Shown: positions 1 to 10,990 of the stretch, piece after piece
Position numbering within the stretch: position 1 is the first letter of the stretch
Layout: each line of letters starts with the position of its first letter
Notes under the pieces: model-generated
Database searches by the model: none
What the model saw: the letters and a program-made list of their open reading frames with translations, nothing else
What the model was told of the DNA's origin: nothing
Translations under genes and position numbers: made by a program
NCBI GenBank assembly: GCA_017591395.1
Contig: WEDG01002838.1
Coordinates: 1 to 64,000, forward strand
Source of the DNA: Schistocephalus solidus
Taxonomy: Eukaryota > Platyhelminthes > Cestoda > Diphyllobothriidea > Diphyllobothriidae
Length of the DNA: 64,000 nucleotides
Direction of reading: 5' to 3'

Positions 1-1285
1 TGGGCTTAAGCTACACCAATAAATTAGATCTTTCGCCTCATGCCAATAGAATTAAGGCCAAAGCTGCTCAGATTTGCGGCTTTTATTTCTTATAATTTCT
101 ACCTTCCTGAAATTAAATTAAGACTTTATCGTATGTTTGTACTTCCCATTCTTGAATTTCGCTCTCCTTTCTTCGGTTTTGATGAACGAATCTAGCCGTT
201 CAAAAAAATTGAAAAATGTTCAAAGAAATTTCACCAAAAAAACTCCTATTTCCGACTCTTTTTAACTACTTCCTACTCAACAAGATGCCAGCTAACGAAG
301 CTAAAAATTTCTTTTGGGTCAAGAGACTTTGAAGCAGGCTTTTTGTCTCCTTTTCCGACTTAATAATAGTTCAACTCTCCCAAAGCTTTCTGTCATTACC
401 CCCCGTTAGTCTTCCTTATAACCTAAGAATTCTGCACTAATTATACCTCCCCCTGCATCCTCCACGTGTAAACGCTCTCTTCTTTGCTTCTAGGTATAGT
501 TTTCTTTGGAATAACTTGCCAATTGAAATAAGGTCGTTAACTAGTCTATCTGCATTCAAGCGAAGACTGCACATTTATCTTAACACTGATTCTATTAACC
601 TTTTTATTTTTCCTCATCTTTTTCCCAGTAGCTTTCCCCCATGATTCGGAAAAAGGACTATCGGGAATTTCAATGACCCTCTTGAAACTATATTTACGCT
701 ACCTCGAGACGCCCATGAACTATAATGTCTCCTTAAATCACCCGTCCTCCAAACGATGACGTCATTCGGACTAACAAATTCGGTGGTCCACAGTCTTAAA
801 TGCTGCGGTTTCTTTGGATACTAACCATCATCAGAATTCAATTCTGGATCCTATGATGCTAAGGGACTTAAGTTCATTGACGCATTTTCGTGAGATTCTG
901 TTTCATACGCCTAAGTGATCAAGAACGAATCACCTCGACGTTTCATTATCTCATTCTGAAATGCTACTGCAGTATTACCCTATTCTACCACCTGACCATT
1001 TTTTCCTAAGCAGTTTTTTTCTCCTACCTTCTATTCGAAAATGAAGGCCTATTGTACCATGCCTCCATTTTCATGGTAGGAGTTTTTTTCCACCGCCTAT
1101 TTTTCTAGTTCACCATTAATTTTAAAAACATTGCTAACTGTTGACATAGCAGGACAAGTTATGAATTTGTACATTTTATCTGCACACATTGTCATAACTT
1201 TATTTCGTTACTAATGTTTGCTTAGACAGTACCTTGCCGGTGCTAACCAAATATAAATTCTTAATTCTAAATTCTAAATCTACGT
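1..1285 (+). mobile_element. LINE family D, 3' part (decayed RT C-terminus plus 3' UTR)
   Basis: This is the 3' end of a non-LTR retrotransposon. Positions 1-650 match 51309-51990 closely. There an open frame still ends in a leucine-rich C-terminal domain of the type that follows the reverse transcriptase in CR1/Jockey elements. Here that frame is broken by many indels. Positions 650-1285 are the 3' UTR, seen again at 50512-51298 (reverse strand) and 61440-61990. The element runs off the left edge of the window, so its 5' part is unseen. Confidence 0.75.
1010..1096 (+). other. LINE-D 3' UTR hairpin
   Basis: Inverted repeat in the 3' UTR: GCAGT, a T-run, CTCCTACC and AAAATGAAGG pair with CCTCCATTTT, GGTAGGAG and a second T-run. 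The two T-runs face each other as an unpaired symmetric loop. The same arrangement occurs in seven other LINE tails of this window, which argues for a functional RNA structure rather than chance. Confidence 0.7.
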
Positions 1286-2432
1286 TTTCAGACGAGCAGG
1301 TTACTGTCAAATGGATAATTTTGTGTATCTGTAACAGATTCGGATTCCCAATTCCTTTAATTTAGGCAGTTAATTCAGCATATTGGTTAAAACAAACGTG
1401 TTTCATATTTTTGTGAAATTTTATCTTAGTGCCATCTTATGCTCTATTTACGGAACTTATTGAGCCCTCCTGCAAATTCGTTCCGTCCAATGAATAACTG
1501 AAGGATTCTGCATCATCTGATCGTTTTATATCACTACATTTGTCTCCTTACCCCGCAAACCTATTCTAAGTTCCAGAACTAATCACCAAAGTTTTATTCT
1601 ATCTGCTGGTGTTCAGTCTGAAGGTTTGCGTTCTTGATTCTGAATTGTTGTGAAAGAAGAAGATTTGGGTAAAATACCTCGAGTGGTTGGAGATGCGGTG
1701 GCCTGATATGCTGGTTTATCACTATCCAAGTCTAAGGAATTTCAGCAGCAAAACTTCCTCAGTGTGGAGACTCTGAAAAAGATGTGTTTTTGCAGAGACT
1801 TGCTCTTTTAAAGCAATGGCTGTGGATTCGGGAAGTCACGGAATTATCAGTGAGTCTCTCGATATTGCAGTTATTTTGTGTACTGAGAAAGGTAGCATGT
1901 GCTTGCAATGATCTGACAATGACAATGACACCACTCGATTAGAATTCTCTTTCTTTCCTGTTTTTTCTTGCCCTTTATCTCTTCCTTGACATACCGGGAG
2001 CTGGTTTTATCTCTAACACGATGGCATTGTCCGAGAAAAATCTTCCTAAGCTAGCTTAATTGAACAGCTCTGTGTTCTTATCGGATGAAGAGGAAATCTG
2101 GCTTTCTTCTTAGCCTTTGCAAAAATTGTTTAATTTTCTGGGTTTTTATTCTAAAAATGCAACCTTGCATGCATTGGTCTTGGATGATCTTATCTGTTTA
2201 ATTTTCGCTCTCATCCCAAATTTTGAATTATAATTCTGCCGTTTTCCCATTCTGATTGTGGTTATTCTGTTGATGCCGTATACAATATAAAAATCAAAGC
2301 TTCCGCTTTGCTCTATTTTGCATAATTGGTACATTTTATCTTACTCGCAGCCTTTCGCCTAGCCATTTGCAATATGGTTTTACTACACCATTCCATTATG
2401 ATTAAGCGTCAGCCGCCTATTTCTAACTCACG
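1286..2432. other. No recognised feature (upstream of serpin)
   Basis: AT-rich sequence without a credible coding region. It may hold the serpin promoter and a non-coding or short first exon, but I see no distinctive promoter element. Confidence 0.4.
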
Positions 2433-5400
2433 ATGTTTTGTATGTTGCCTATTTATTCTGATTTTTTAGGTGAAAAACAATTTATTCCTTTTGTACAGAG
2501 TATTTACTCCAAACTACACCAGAACGATCCCGGTAATAACTTTTTTTGGCAGCTTTAAGTTTATTTTTATAGGATGTGCCACCAACTGCTTTGTTTCTCC
2601 TCTTAGCATATATTCGGTACTCACTCAACTTCTGGCGGGAAGCGAAAAAAACACAAGGGAGGAAATTCTTCGAACACTCAAACTGGAGTCATGTCAAGCA
2701 CTTGGAATAACTATTCAATTTGTTTGTGAACATATCACACTGGGATTAAAAGGCGGACAAGCGACAGATATTACACAAGCCAATGGAATTTTCTTGCAGT
2801 CTGGTTTTGGTATACTGGATTCATACTCTAGGAGTGTCGAGGAGCACTTTGGTGCATCTTCAATCGAGGTTTAATTATTTACTGTTTTTAATCCGTGTTT
2901 TGATGCTGTCAATTAAGGTTGACTATGTAAAAAACCCTGACGACTCGCGTCATACAATCAACCAATGGATTGAAAATCAAACCAACGGAAAAATAAAGGA
3001 ACTCTTACCTGACGGAGTGATCAGCAGTCAAACAACGTTTGTACTTACAAGTGCTCTTTATTTCAAAGGTGAGTACAAACTCTTTCTTTACATATTTGAA
3101 GGTACTTGGAAAGAGAAGTTTGCGCCAGCAGCGTCGAAACCTGCAAAGTTTTACCTCTTAAACGGTGATGAAATGGATATAACTATGATGCAATCGAGAA
3201 GGAAACTGCGTTTTGCACAATTTGAAAATGGGTTAGGATGTCGTGTTGTGCGCCTGCCCTTTGAACGGTTCGTTCAATACTGCGTTTTCTATTTTCTTTA
3301 TCCATCGAACTTTCCCAACGCGTCATTTAAAAAAACATGATTTATGGATGGTTTCAATCATTCGTTAAATTCTGAATCCATTTATTAATCAACTTATTTA
3401 AAAGGTTGCTTGCTATCGCGTACAGTAAATCGGTTTTCTAACGCAATTGGGTTGTAAAAAGATGCAATACATTTTTGCGTTCTGTAAGCATCTGCTCCGA
3501 TATGCCCCCCAAATTAAACATATATGTTCAGTTAAGACCTAAAAATTTTGGGTAACAGATATTTCGAAAATACCATTTATCAGCCTACGCAGCCAAGCTA
3601 TTCATAACGTATACTGAACATGTATCTAGACTAATACAAGTGAAGCGAAAACAACTATCCTATGTTTGGCTGTTTTCTCGGCTTTCTGTAGATAATCAAA
3701 CTTTTATTGGTCCATCGAAAGACGACGCCTGGTGAGCATTTTCAGATGCCCAGATTTTCAAAAATCTAGCATGCCTGAGGTACTTCTAGCAGATTTCTGC
3801 GCTGTCAGCCAATATGTTTACCGAAAAATTGGATTATTGAGACCTTGCACAACTGCGTGCTTTCTGGAAGGACTCCGCGGAGCAAGTCTGCAGGCATTGA
3901 ATATTCAAAGGATATTCTTTCATGAACGATGTGCAAAGTCCAGGCTGCTGCAATGTATTCGACATGTAACCAAGCAAAGTGGTATAATGAAAGCCGAACT
4001 TTATTTAGTGAGTCCTTTGGACTGAATGTCACGGGAATCTTGTTACTATGTGATTGTCAGTAGACACCAATAAAAAGCGTTTTGTGTACAGAAGTTGCCA
4101 TTCCAAGCTCTGCTATAAAAATTGATTTTTTTATGGTCTTTTCTGTTTTTTGATAACTGCAAACAACGACTAGGCACTCCAGAGGCTCGGTTGATATGGA
4201 ACTATTAACGCTATTCCTCACTTTTGTCCGTTAAGCCAAAGGATACGGTTTTTCCATAAGGAATCTTCATATGAAGCTCGTAATTTTTACAGCCGTGATC
4301 CTAGTTGATATAACAAACCCGATAGCATTTATCTGTTTCCCCTCCACTTATGGCAATCTGTGTACTTGCGTCATTTTTCCCACCATGAATATTAAAGGTT
4401 GAGTGTCGCGTAACCATTTTATCACTCCCGGTTAAGTACTGGTGTCAAAAAAATAGATTCATTAGATTTAGTCGGTCTTCTTCGATAACCTGAGGTTTCT
4501 TTGTAATGTTTCAGTGAGTGAAAATCGTCGCAGTGGAGAAAGTAAAGCATTCTATCCAAGGGATAGTCAGATTTCTTCAGTGTTCTACTCTTTAAGATGT
4601 GTTTAGTCCAATGTTTGCAACCGCTCAGGAGAATTGACCAGATGGTTGTCGTTTGCGTGTGGGTATATTAGCTTATTTCCTCAGCAATATGACATGGTTT
4701 GTTCTTGTTAAACGACATGAAGGACCTTATTTTGTCAGCATTACTGGGGTCTTCGAAAAATCAAGCTCCACACATTACACCCTTTGCATATCTTTGTTTC
4801 TCGTTAAAATGTGAGATTGCGTACGAAAACCGACTCGCCATCCGATTTAATAGCTTCAAATCAAAGGAATTAAGCGAGCTTTTTGTTGATCAATCGTTGC
4901 AGTGGATCATCGGTGCATTCGAGTCTTCCGTGATGAGTGCATCTTGAATTACTTCAAACGTTGCCTCATTCCTATCCGGAGATTTAAAGGTCTACATATG
5001 GCCACCGACCGACTGAATAAGCATTCTTATTTAGATAGGAGGTCACCAAAAAGGATTGTATCGTCAGCATATTCAAAGCCGAAGCTAATTGCATATCATC
5101 AATAGCACGTTAATACCTCCCGAGAATCCGATCATTTGCGCGGTTAAACCATTTCGGCTAGAGCATATCATTTTGAATTGGAAATTGAACGGTCAGGAGG
5201 GACTTTAGCGTATCAGCTCTTGTAAAAACATGGTTTTCTGACGTTTTCTCAGTCGACTGTTCTGTGGTTGTGAGCACCTTAGCGTTTGCGTGGGTCCTAT
5301 TTCTTAAGAGATGTTTATTGGAACTCAGAGCAGAACAATCATCAGGCCTAACCACGAGTTGTAGTTACAGAAATCCCAGTTGGTGTCTCAGACAGCATTG

Positions 5401-8125
5401 GCCAAAGGCGAGACAAGGCTAGTGTTGACTGCGCCCAGTCATGCGTCGTTAAACGGGAGACTGTTTTTCGAGGAAGCATTATGCTGGCAATGAAAGAAGT
5501 CTATCAGACTGCTCGCGGCTGGAGTTGTTTAGTCAGCTGATCCGCCTATTGAAGAGTGTTGGTTGTCCAGCTATGTTGCCAGCATGCATGCCCGGGTCTG
5601 GATCGCTTATTTCTTTTCACCCCAAGCCACGTCATCTAAGTTATTTTTATTCCTTGGAGTTAGGCTTTGGTTTGGGTATTAACAAGGAAACTTCGGCTAA
5701 CATTTTCTCCCTTTTGTATTTATTTCCTTTTTCTTCATTAACGCCCATCCCCCCACCCCCAGCCATGAAATGATCATTGTATTGCCGAAATGCGAACAAC
5801 GGTCTAAACCCTTTACTCCAGAAGTTACTGGAACCCTCGCAGAACCAGTCACTCCATAATATCCTTTCTCGAAAAGGTTACCATGAGGCAGAAGTTCGTT
5901 TGAGACTGCCGAAGTTCAAGCTAACTAAGGGTAGCAGCCAGGACTTGAAGGCAACACTCTGCAGCCTCGGAATGCCGTCAGCATTCGATGCCAGCAAAGC
6001 CGACTTCTCGGGAATAACTGGTCGCAGGGATCTACACTTATCTGCCATGTTCCACAAGGCTGTAATCGAGGTGCGTTTCCTTTAAATTATCTCGAATAGA
6101 CAAATGTATAAATATGTACGAGGAACTGTAAATAAAATTCTAAATGAAGAATAACATTAAGGATTAACAATAAAAATAAATAAACGCAAATGCATAAATG
6201 CTCATCAGCCTGGTATATTTATATGACTTGCACATATCAGTGATTAGAGAAATCGAGTTAAGTTCATCTTAAATCAAAGGATGGCCATGAAAATATGACG
6301 GGGAAGGGTAATAATCAAAGTCTGTGATCACTGACATGTTGTTTCCGATCCAGTTCCCTTAAAATTTTATAGCCTCACAATACTTTGTCTAAAGCAAAAG
6401 TCTCTTGTCTAACCAGTCTTTTCTAAATATATAATTTTATATACAAACATATATGTACTACATATGTCCAAAACAAAATGCATGGCTACTTAAGAAAATT
6501 GTTCTCGCCTCTCAACTGGTGTTTCGTGTAGGCGTGCGGAGGCCGATTTTCCTTTCGGACCACCGCATTGCAACTGCCTCATGGACGACTTATTTTTTAT
6601 CAAAATAGCTAGCCCTATCCTTAGGGTGTACCAGCTGGTTTAGCAATGTAGTCGTTGGTTTGTACGCCACTGTAGTTTGGTACTTCCTCAGGTGTTTTTT
6701 AACGCTCTTAATGTGCGGAAATATTCGCAAGTTTTTACGTTTGGGTGCCTGCTCGGCACAGTATAGTTCTTTTTAGCTTTTATTTTAACTCCTGTCATCT
6801 CATGCATCGATGCACAAAATCGTTATGGTACCCATTGTTGGAAAAGAGTTTGAACAGATAACGAAGTTACTTTTGTAAATTTCTTTGTCAGAACAGCGAA
6901 TGTTTGCTCGATTGAGTATGTTGTTGATCGTACTCCATTTGTGAGCGACAGGGCAGTTGCCCTTGTATTGTAGGATAACTTCCGCATTAGCTTTTTTGTG
7001 GTAAACTTACGTGTGAAATTTTCTCATCAGTCTTTTGCTCTACGAAAACTTTGATTAATGGGAGTTGGTTGTCAACTGCTTTTTCCAGCCTTAAGGTGAT
7101 TCCGGGTATATTTGAGTTAATAACACTGTTCAGTGTTTCTAGTTGATTCCCTTTTACGATGAAAAACATGTCATACCCATAGTTTGGGAGGTTACCTGGT
7201 GGTGAGACAGTAGCCTCGAATTTTTGCATCGCTACTTTAGTCAGGAAGCCAGAGATGGGTGACTCCATAGTAACTCCCTCCAGCTGTTGCCAGTATTCTG
7301 GTGAGAATGAAAAGTTCGTTTCCAGACATAGATCCAAGAGCTCAAACAAGACAGATGCACGACCGTCCATTTCATATGAATTTAGCAGTTCTTCTGTGTA
7401 CTGCCTTGCGAATCCAAAGTTATCGACGTGAATGTCTGGGAATCATAGTCAAAAATTTACAAAATTAAGTTTGTTATCGTTTCCTAAAGTTTCTTTTCCG
7501 CGAATTATATCTTTATATGTGTGTGCCGGAAATTGAAACATTTCACCATTGCGACTTAAGGTATATTTTGATAAGGTGGAACCGACATAGACAAGGGAGA
7601 CCAGAACCCCACACTATCATAATTCATATTCCCGATCGCAACCGACAAAACAACGGGTCCGTGGCTCCATGGTAGAGTGTTACACTCAATGACCAAAGGT
7701 CTCGGGTTCGAATCTTGGGTGATCCACACCTGGGTTTGGGTATGAATGGCTGAGGATGGATAATAAGCCAGAAATGGGCATTCCGATTTCCCGTGTATTT
7801 AAACGGTTCCTACTTATCAACATATGCTACACGTCGCTATGCAACTGCCTGCGAGGGCTCTAGTCTGAGCTCCAGGGCACAACGGAATATACATGTTCCT
7901 TAAGCAGATCAGTGAACCCCACACTATCATAATTCATATTCCCTATCGCAACCGACAAAACAACAGGCCCGTGGCTCAATGGAAGAGTTTTATACTCAAT
8001 GACCAAAGGTCGCGGTTTCGAATCCCAAGCGATCCACACCTGGAATTTGGTATGACTGGCTGATGATGGCTTATAAGCCAGAAACGGCCACCCGGGTCTC
8101 CTTGTCTTTATATGTTCCACCTTAT

Positions 8126-8193
<68 letters not shown>

Positions 8194-9810
8194 AGAAGAG
8201 GCGATCACGGGAACCATGGTTTTATTGTCCCGACGTTTCAAAATCAAACAAGATTTCATCGTTGGAGGTAAATATTGTACCGCGCCTCACAGTATTTACA
8301 GGTGGTAACATTTCGGCTAATACGGGATTACTAAGGTTTTTTTGAATTTGCGTAGAGGAGGGGCCGGGTTGGGGGTGGAGATTCTCAGTCATCATGCTGC
8401 TTGATGAGCATGGTGGTGTTTCATTCTTGGCGATCATCCTTTGCCTGTTCACTGAGTCCGTGGTGGACTGGGGGAGGGCGGGTGATGGCTTGTTCTCAAT
8501 CTGGTCGGGGGCCGGAGTTTGCACGTTGGCAGTAGTCGTCAGTACCCTCATTGACCGAAGCTGCCACCCCGGGCTGTTAATCTTGGTTGCGATCGCACCT
8601 CCGTGTGTATTCGCACCTGCCGGATAAGTGGTTGAGCTGGCCGAGGCGATAACTGTTCCTTCGTCGGGTCTGGGTTGTGTTGCGATTGCGTGCGTGTCCG
8701 CCATGGACTCACCCACGTTCGGATGCACGTTAGGCCCATGTTCACGTTGGCTCTTTCGATCATTGAGCTGCGTCCGGAGGGCTTGGTAGGCCGTAGGAAG
8801 CGTCACACAACGATTTATGGAGGTTGTTCCCGTGTGCCAAGCCTCGATGGTTTCCCTTGCCACGCGGTCACTTCGCCGACCAAGAATTTCAGCATTCTGG
8901 AAGGCGAACGTGTGTCCAGAGTCTGCGCAATGGTCCGCCACCAAAGACAGCGGGTCCATTCTTCTTACCGCCCTCATGTGTTTTCCGACCCGGGTTTGCA
9001 GACGTCTCCCGGTTCTCCAATGTAGTTGACTGCGCAGGAATTGCATTGAACCCTCATAAATTGGAAGACAGACGGGACACAACATACCTCAGTCTATCGT
9101 AAAGATACATACTCCGAGGTTATTTTACATTTTGGGAGTAACCACCCCATGTCTCGCAAACGCAGCTCTGTTAACAGCTTGCTACGTCGAGCGAAAACTC
9201 ACTGTTTCGATGAAGAAATATATCGAACAGAAATGAAATACCTTTTCAAATTATTTTCCCAAAATGGATATCCTCCTGACTTTGTCCATCGATGCATGCG
9301 ATGACAACAGTTAAAAGAAAAATGTATTTCCAGAGCTACGACCTCCCAGGCGTCAAAAACAACAAACTGGCGAACCCTCCCGTATATAAAGAATGTATCT
9401 GAGCTCGTTGAAAGACAGCTCAAATAACACAATATACAAATATCACACAAACCAACAACAACTTTGCGCACCCAGCTTGTACACCCTAAGGACAGGGTTG
9501 GCTATTTCAATAGAAAAGAAGTCATCTACAAGATACCGTGTACCAGTTGTGATGCAGTTTATTGTGGCCAAACCGGAAAACCTCTATCCACCCGTTTACA
9601 TGAACATCAGTTAGCGGTGAGGAGACGAGACCCTTTATCGCAGGGGCCGCGAATTCCTGGAGGCAATGCACTCAGACGAGGCATGCATTAACAGGCATAT
9701 CGATTTAGATGCCAATTACAAATTTCTCAAGGTCAAGTGGAGGCGAAAACAGCCACTATCGATCAGATAACTTCAAACTCTGGATGTCTATTGGCTCAAA
9801 CTTTAGCCAA

Positions 9811-9879
<69 letters not shown>

Positions 9880-10227
9880 GTTGAAGGGCGTTCACTGATC
9901 AGGTAATTGTGCATGCTCCTTCAGTTGCGATTATGGTTTACATCTGACATCTTTGAAATCAGGCGCATAGTAACCAGTAGTATTTGCATAGTATAGCCTT
10001 ATATATAATATTTCGTTTCTCACCCGTGAATTCTTCTGTCGCTATAGGTGGACGAAAATGGTGCGGAAGCGGCTGCAGCCACTGCAGCTGTGGCCAATCG
10101 ATGCTGCATGCCAATAAATATGCCACAGGATTTCTTCGTGGATCACCCGTTCCTCTTCTTCATAGTCAGTGACTCCGGCCTACCCATCTTCATGGGCCAC
10201 GTCGTTGAGCCGGAGCCAAACTGCTAG
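2433..10227 (+). CDS. Serpin family serine/cysteine protease inhibitor (six-exon model, one frameshift)
   Basis: Serpins trap proteases through a reactive-centre loop that inserts into beta-sheet A. Exons inferred from GT/AG borders and frame: 2433(or 2470)-2532, 2573-2868, 2918-3068, 3102-3267, 5763-6070, 10048-10227. The phases join correctly apart from the frameshift. Landmarks in order: helix A (IYSKLHQND), [54 protein letters not shown], hinge [12 protein letters not shown], and the signature [11 protein letters not shown] followed by the C-terminus and TAG. Total is about 390-400 residues, normal for the family. No signal peptide is evident, so a cytosolic (clade B-like) serpin is plausible. 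The start is uncertain: ATGs at 2433 and 2442 are in frame, but tttttttag just before 2470 could be an acceptor for an unseen first exon. The two large introns (3268-5762 and 6071-10047) contrast with the others (40, 49 and 33 bp). Confidence 0.85.
2470..2868 (+). CDS. Serpin N-terminal exons (helix A to helix D region)
   Basis: Two exons, 2470-2532 and 2573-2868, separated by a 40-bp intron (gtaataac...tttttatag). Splicing joins a P-G codon across the intron and restores helix A running into [13 protein letters not shown], the conserved serpin shutter-side segment. The open frame visible across the intron is misleading, because upstream of 2573 it gives non-serpin residues. The exon ends in GAG|GT at phase 0. 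Confidence 0.85.
2918..3267 (+). CDS. Serpin central exons
   Basis: Exons 2918-3068 and 3102-3267 are separated by a 33-bp intron (gtgagtac...tttgaag). The first encodes the [18 protein letters not shown] segment (helix F and following strand, which shields sheet A) and ends in ALYFKG. The second continues TWKEKF and ends in LPFER with two bases of the Arg codon, followed by a GT donor. The next exon begins with the completing base at 5763. Confidence 0.85.
3268..5762 (+). other. Serpin intron, no recognised content
   Basis: An intron of about 2.5 kb that ends in a pyrimidine-rich, C-rich acceptor (ccccccacccccag). The short open frames inside it (for example 3732-4025) resemble no serpin segment and no transposon protein I know. 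I recognise no repeat here. Confidence 0.5.
5763..6070 (+). CDS. Serpin exon 5, contains a single-base frameshift
   Basis: Encodes HEMIIVLP in one frame, then switches to a +1 frame for [34 protein letters not shown] and [15 protein letters not shown]. The break lies in the gaaatg run at 5788-5790, where one A too many separates the two frames. Either it is a sequencing or assembly error in a homopolymer, or this copy is a very young pseudogene. All other family landmarks are intact. The donor follows GAG at 6070 in phase 0, matching the next exon. Confidence 0.85.
6500..7440 (-). pseudogene. Penelope-like element PLE-1, RT and linker fragment
   Basis: The open frame at 6987-7370 shows PLE reverse-transcriptase marks: [18 protein letters not shown] (family YxQxxGxxMGSP...S), then the position of the YVDD box, here decayed to YGYDMFFIV, then [17 protein letters not shown] (family LPFLDV). 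Towards 6500 the reverse strand continues through the linker (LVHPKDR-like) and the start of the GIY-YIG domain with stops and frameshifts. It aligns with 24840-25640. The catalytic Asp pair is lost, so the copy is dead. It sits antisense in the serpin intron. Confidence 0.8.
7560..8127 (+). repeat. S1 tRNA-derived tandem repeat, two units
   Basis: Each unit has a tRNA-like head with an A box (GTGGCTCNATGGTAGAG) and a B box (GGTTCGAATC), followed by an unrelated body (TGACTGGCTGATGA...AAGCCAGAAA...CTTGTCTTT). The start of the unit recurs about 308 bp apart (7608 and 7916). The acceptor-stem halves do not pair, so this is SINE-like, not a tRNA gene. Other copies lie at 21545-22256, 26544-26892 and 28315-28500. 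Confidence 0.75.
8128..8189. repeat. (AT)n microsatellite
   Basis: Uninterrupted AT dinucleotide tract of about 62 bp. It abuts the S1 dimer on the left and the 3' end of the antisense PLE-2 fragment on the right. Confidence 0.95.
8190..9100 (-). pseudogene. Penelope-like element PLE-2, GIY-YIG endonuclease end
   Basis: An open frame of 287 codons (8222-9085) encodes the GIY-YIG region: [15 protein letters not shown] (family TGRxLxxRxxEH), [14 protein letters not shown], and [20 protein letters not shown], the usual PLE C-terminal helix. A proline- and serine-rich tail follows. The upstream YIGETG-type residues are in another frame, so the reading frame is broken near 9050. The 3' end carries GAAACGTC, also seen at the end of the PLE-2 copy near 24290, and then runs straight into (AT)n. 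Confidence 0.8.
9105..9790 (+). pseudogene. Penelope-like element PLE-1, RT end and GIY-YIG fragment
   Basis: Encodes in pieces [17 protein letters not shown] (end of the RT region), a linker, then [40 protein letters not shown] (the GIY-YIG core in PLE form) and [15 protein letters not shown]. Part of the domain is deleted after [13 protein letters not shown], where the parallel copy at 26077-26165 has about 85 more bases. Frameshifts and stops make it non-functional. The 3' end lies just before an (AT)n tract. Confidence 0.8.
9813..9877. repeat. (AT)n microsatellite
   Basis: About 65 bp of AT dinucleotides directly downstream of the PLE-1 fragment. Confidence 0.95.
9879..9930 (-). repeat. 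Possible antisense S1 scrap
   Basis: The stretch ggcgttcactgatcagg...gtgcatgctcc resembles the antisense S1 start ggctcaccgatctgc...catgcatgttcc at 26553-26590. It is short and diverged, so only a weak call. Confidence 0.35.
10048..10227 (+). CDS. Serpin last exon (reactive-centre loop and C-terminus)
   Basis: Sixty codons ending in TAG. It opens with [16 protein letters not shown], the inhibitory-type hinge (Gly at P15, then short side chains at P14-P9). The loop continues [12 protein letters not shown]. Counting from P15 Gly by the alpha-1-antitrypsin spacing puts Cys at P1, with Arg at P2. A one-residue shift would make Arg the P1 residue and imply trypsin-like targets. [11 protein letters not shown] matches the serpin signature, followed by [12 protein letters not shown]. 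The acceptor is gctatag. Confidence 0.9.
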   Translation: MDENGAEAAAATAAVANRCCMPINMPQDFFVDHPFLFFIVSDSGLPIFMGHVVEPEPNC

Positions 10228-10349
10228 CCCTAAGCACTTCTTGTCAATCCGCGGATTTAACTTTCTTTCAAATATATAAATCTACTTCAATGGCCTGCTC
10301 TACGTTTCTGCAAACCGATCGCCTTATCTTAGGCATAAACAGCATTGAT

Positions 10350-10580
10350 GACACTCCGGATCGCAACCGCTGTAGTCTATGGGTTTGATAAACCAGGTCT
10401 CATCGCCTGGGTTTGGGCATGGCCGGCTGAGGACTGCAGGTAGACCACAAACGTCCCTTCCGGTTTGCTTTATAGGTCGTGGCGAATACCTGATGTCCTA
10501 ATTGCTCATCGCTCTGCGGTTGCCTTTGAGTGCTCTGGCAACAGGGAAGGCTCCTAGCCAGGCCTCAGCGGCGGACACTA
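10350..10580 (+). repeat. Highly diverged S1-like repeat
   Basis: Shares with S1 the order gcctgggtttgggcatggc-cggctgagga ... ctgcggttgcctttgagtgctct, but the tRNA-like boxes are no longer clear. Possible old copy; weak. Confidence 0.35.
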
Positions 10581-10685
10581 GCCTGCCTCGTCGTTCTCGG
10601 TAAAAATTTCGGCTAAATTCCAGACGACTCCTGGTCTGCTTTAGACTGCAAAAGTAACAGAAGTTGTCGGATCACAATCAGATAT

Positions 10686-10990
10686 TGTTATTAATACTAA
10701 ACAGAAGGCTGGTTGTAGGCAGTACGTGTACTGAGAAGGGGAGACAGCACAAATGGGGAGTCGTGGGGACATGGTGGAGTACTTGGCATGGGAGAAACGT
10801 AATAGGCCGAAGTATGACCAATCAGCACAAAAAGGTTGGAACTGGCATTCGTGACGTAAACCGTTCGCTTGCCGAATGCATGTGGCATGACGTTGGGACG
10901 GTATGAACAGCATACACTGCAGATGCAAGTAGCGTAAAACCAAGTCTGCAGTGAAAATACTCATGACAGAATCACAATGGCCGCGCATGG
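10686..10990 (-). mobile_element. Solo LTR of the Gypsy element
   Basis: From TGTTATTAATACTAAACAG onwards it follows the two LTR ends at 34351 and 37619 (shared words aacagaag-ctg, cgtgtactgag, ggggacatggtgg, ggccgaag). There is no internal Gypsy sequence on either side, so it looks like the product of LTR-LTR recombination. The far border is only approximate. Confidence 0.65.

Larger units (their letters stand above)
6071..10047 (+). other. Serpin last intron, invaded by Penelope-like elements
   Basis: An intron of about 4 kb carrying, in order: PLE-1 fragment (-), S1 dimer (+), (AT)n, PLE-2 fragment (-), PLE-1 fragment (+), (AT)n and a scrap of antisense S1. The acceptor is gctatag at 10047. 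Positions 6071-6500 and 7445-7560 show nothing recognisable. Confidence 0.7.

Noticed and set aside
3732..4025. Extra serpin exon
   Set aside because: The neighbouring exons join exactly in phase (codon CG|C) without it, and its residues match no serpin segment.
7560..8127. CRISPR-like array from the repeated S1 blocks
   Set aside because: Eukaryotic setting, units of about 300 bp and similarity across the whole unit rather than short repeats with unique spacers.
8112..8345. Open frame with poly-IleTyr
   Set aside because: Product of the (AT)n microsatellite, not a gene.
8394..9102. Several plus-strand frames opposite the PLE-2 endonuclease
   Set aside because: They are shadows of the minus-strand GIY-YIG frame with no domain of their own.
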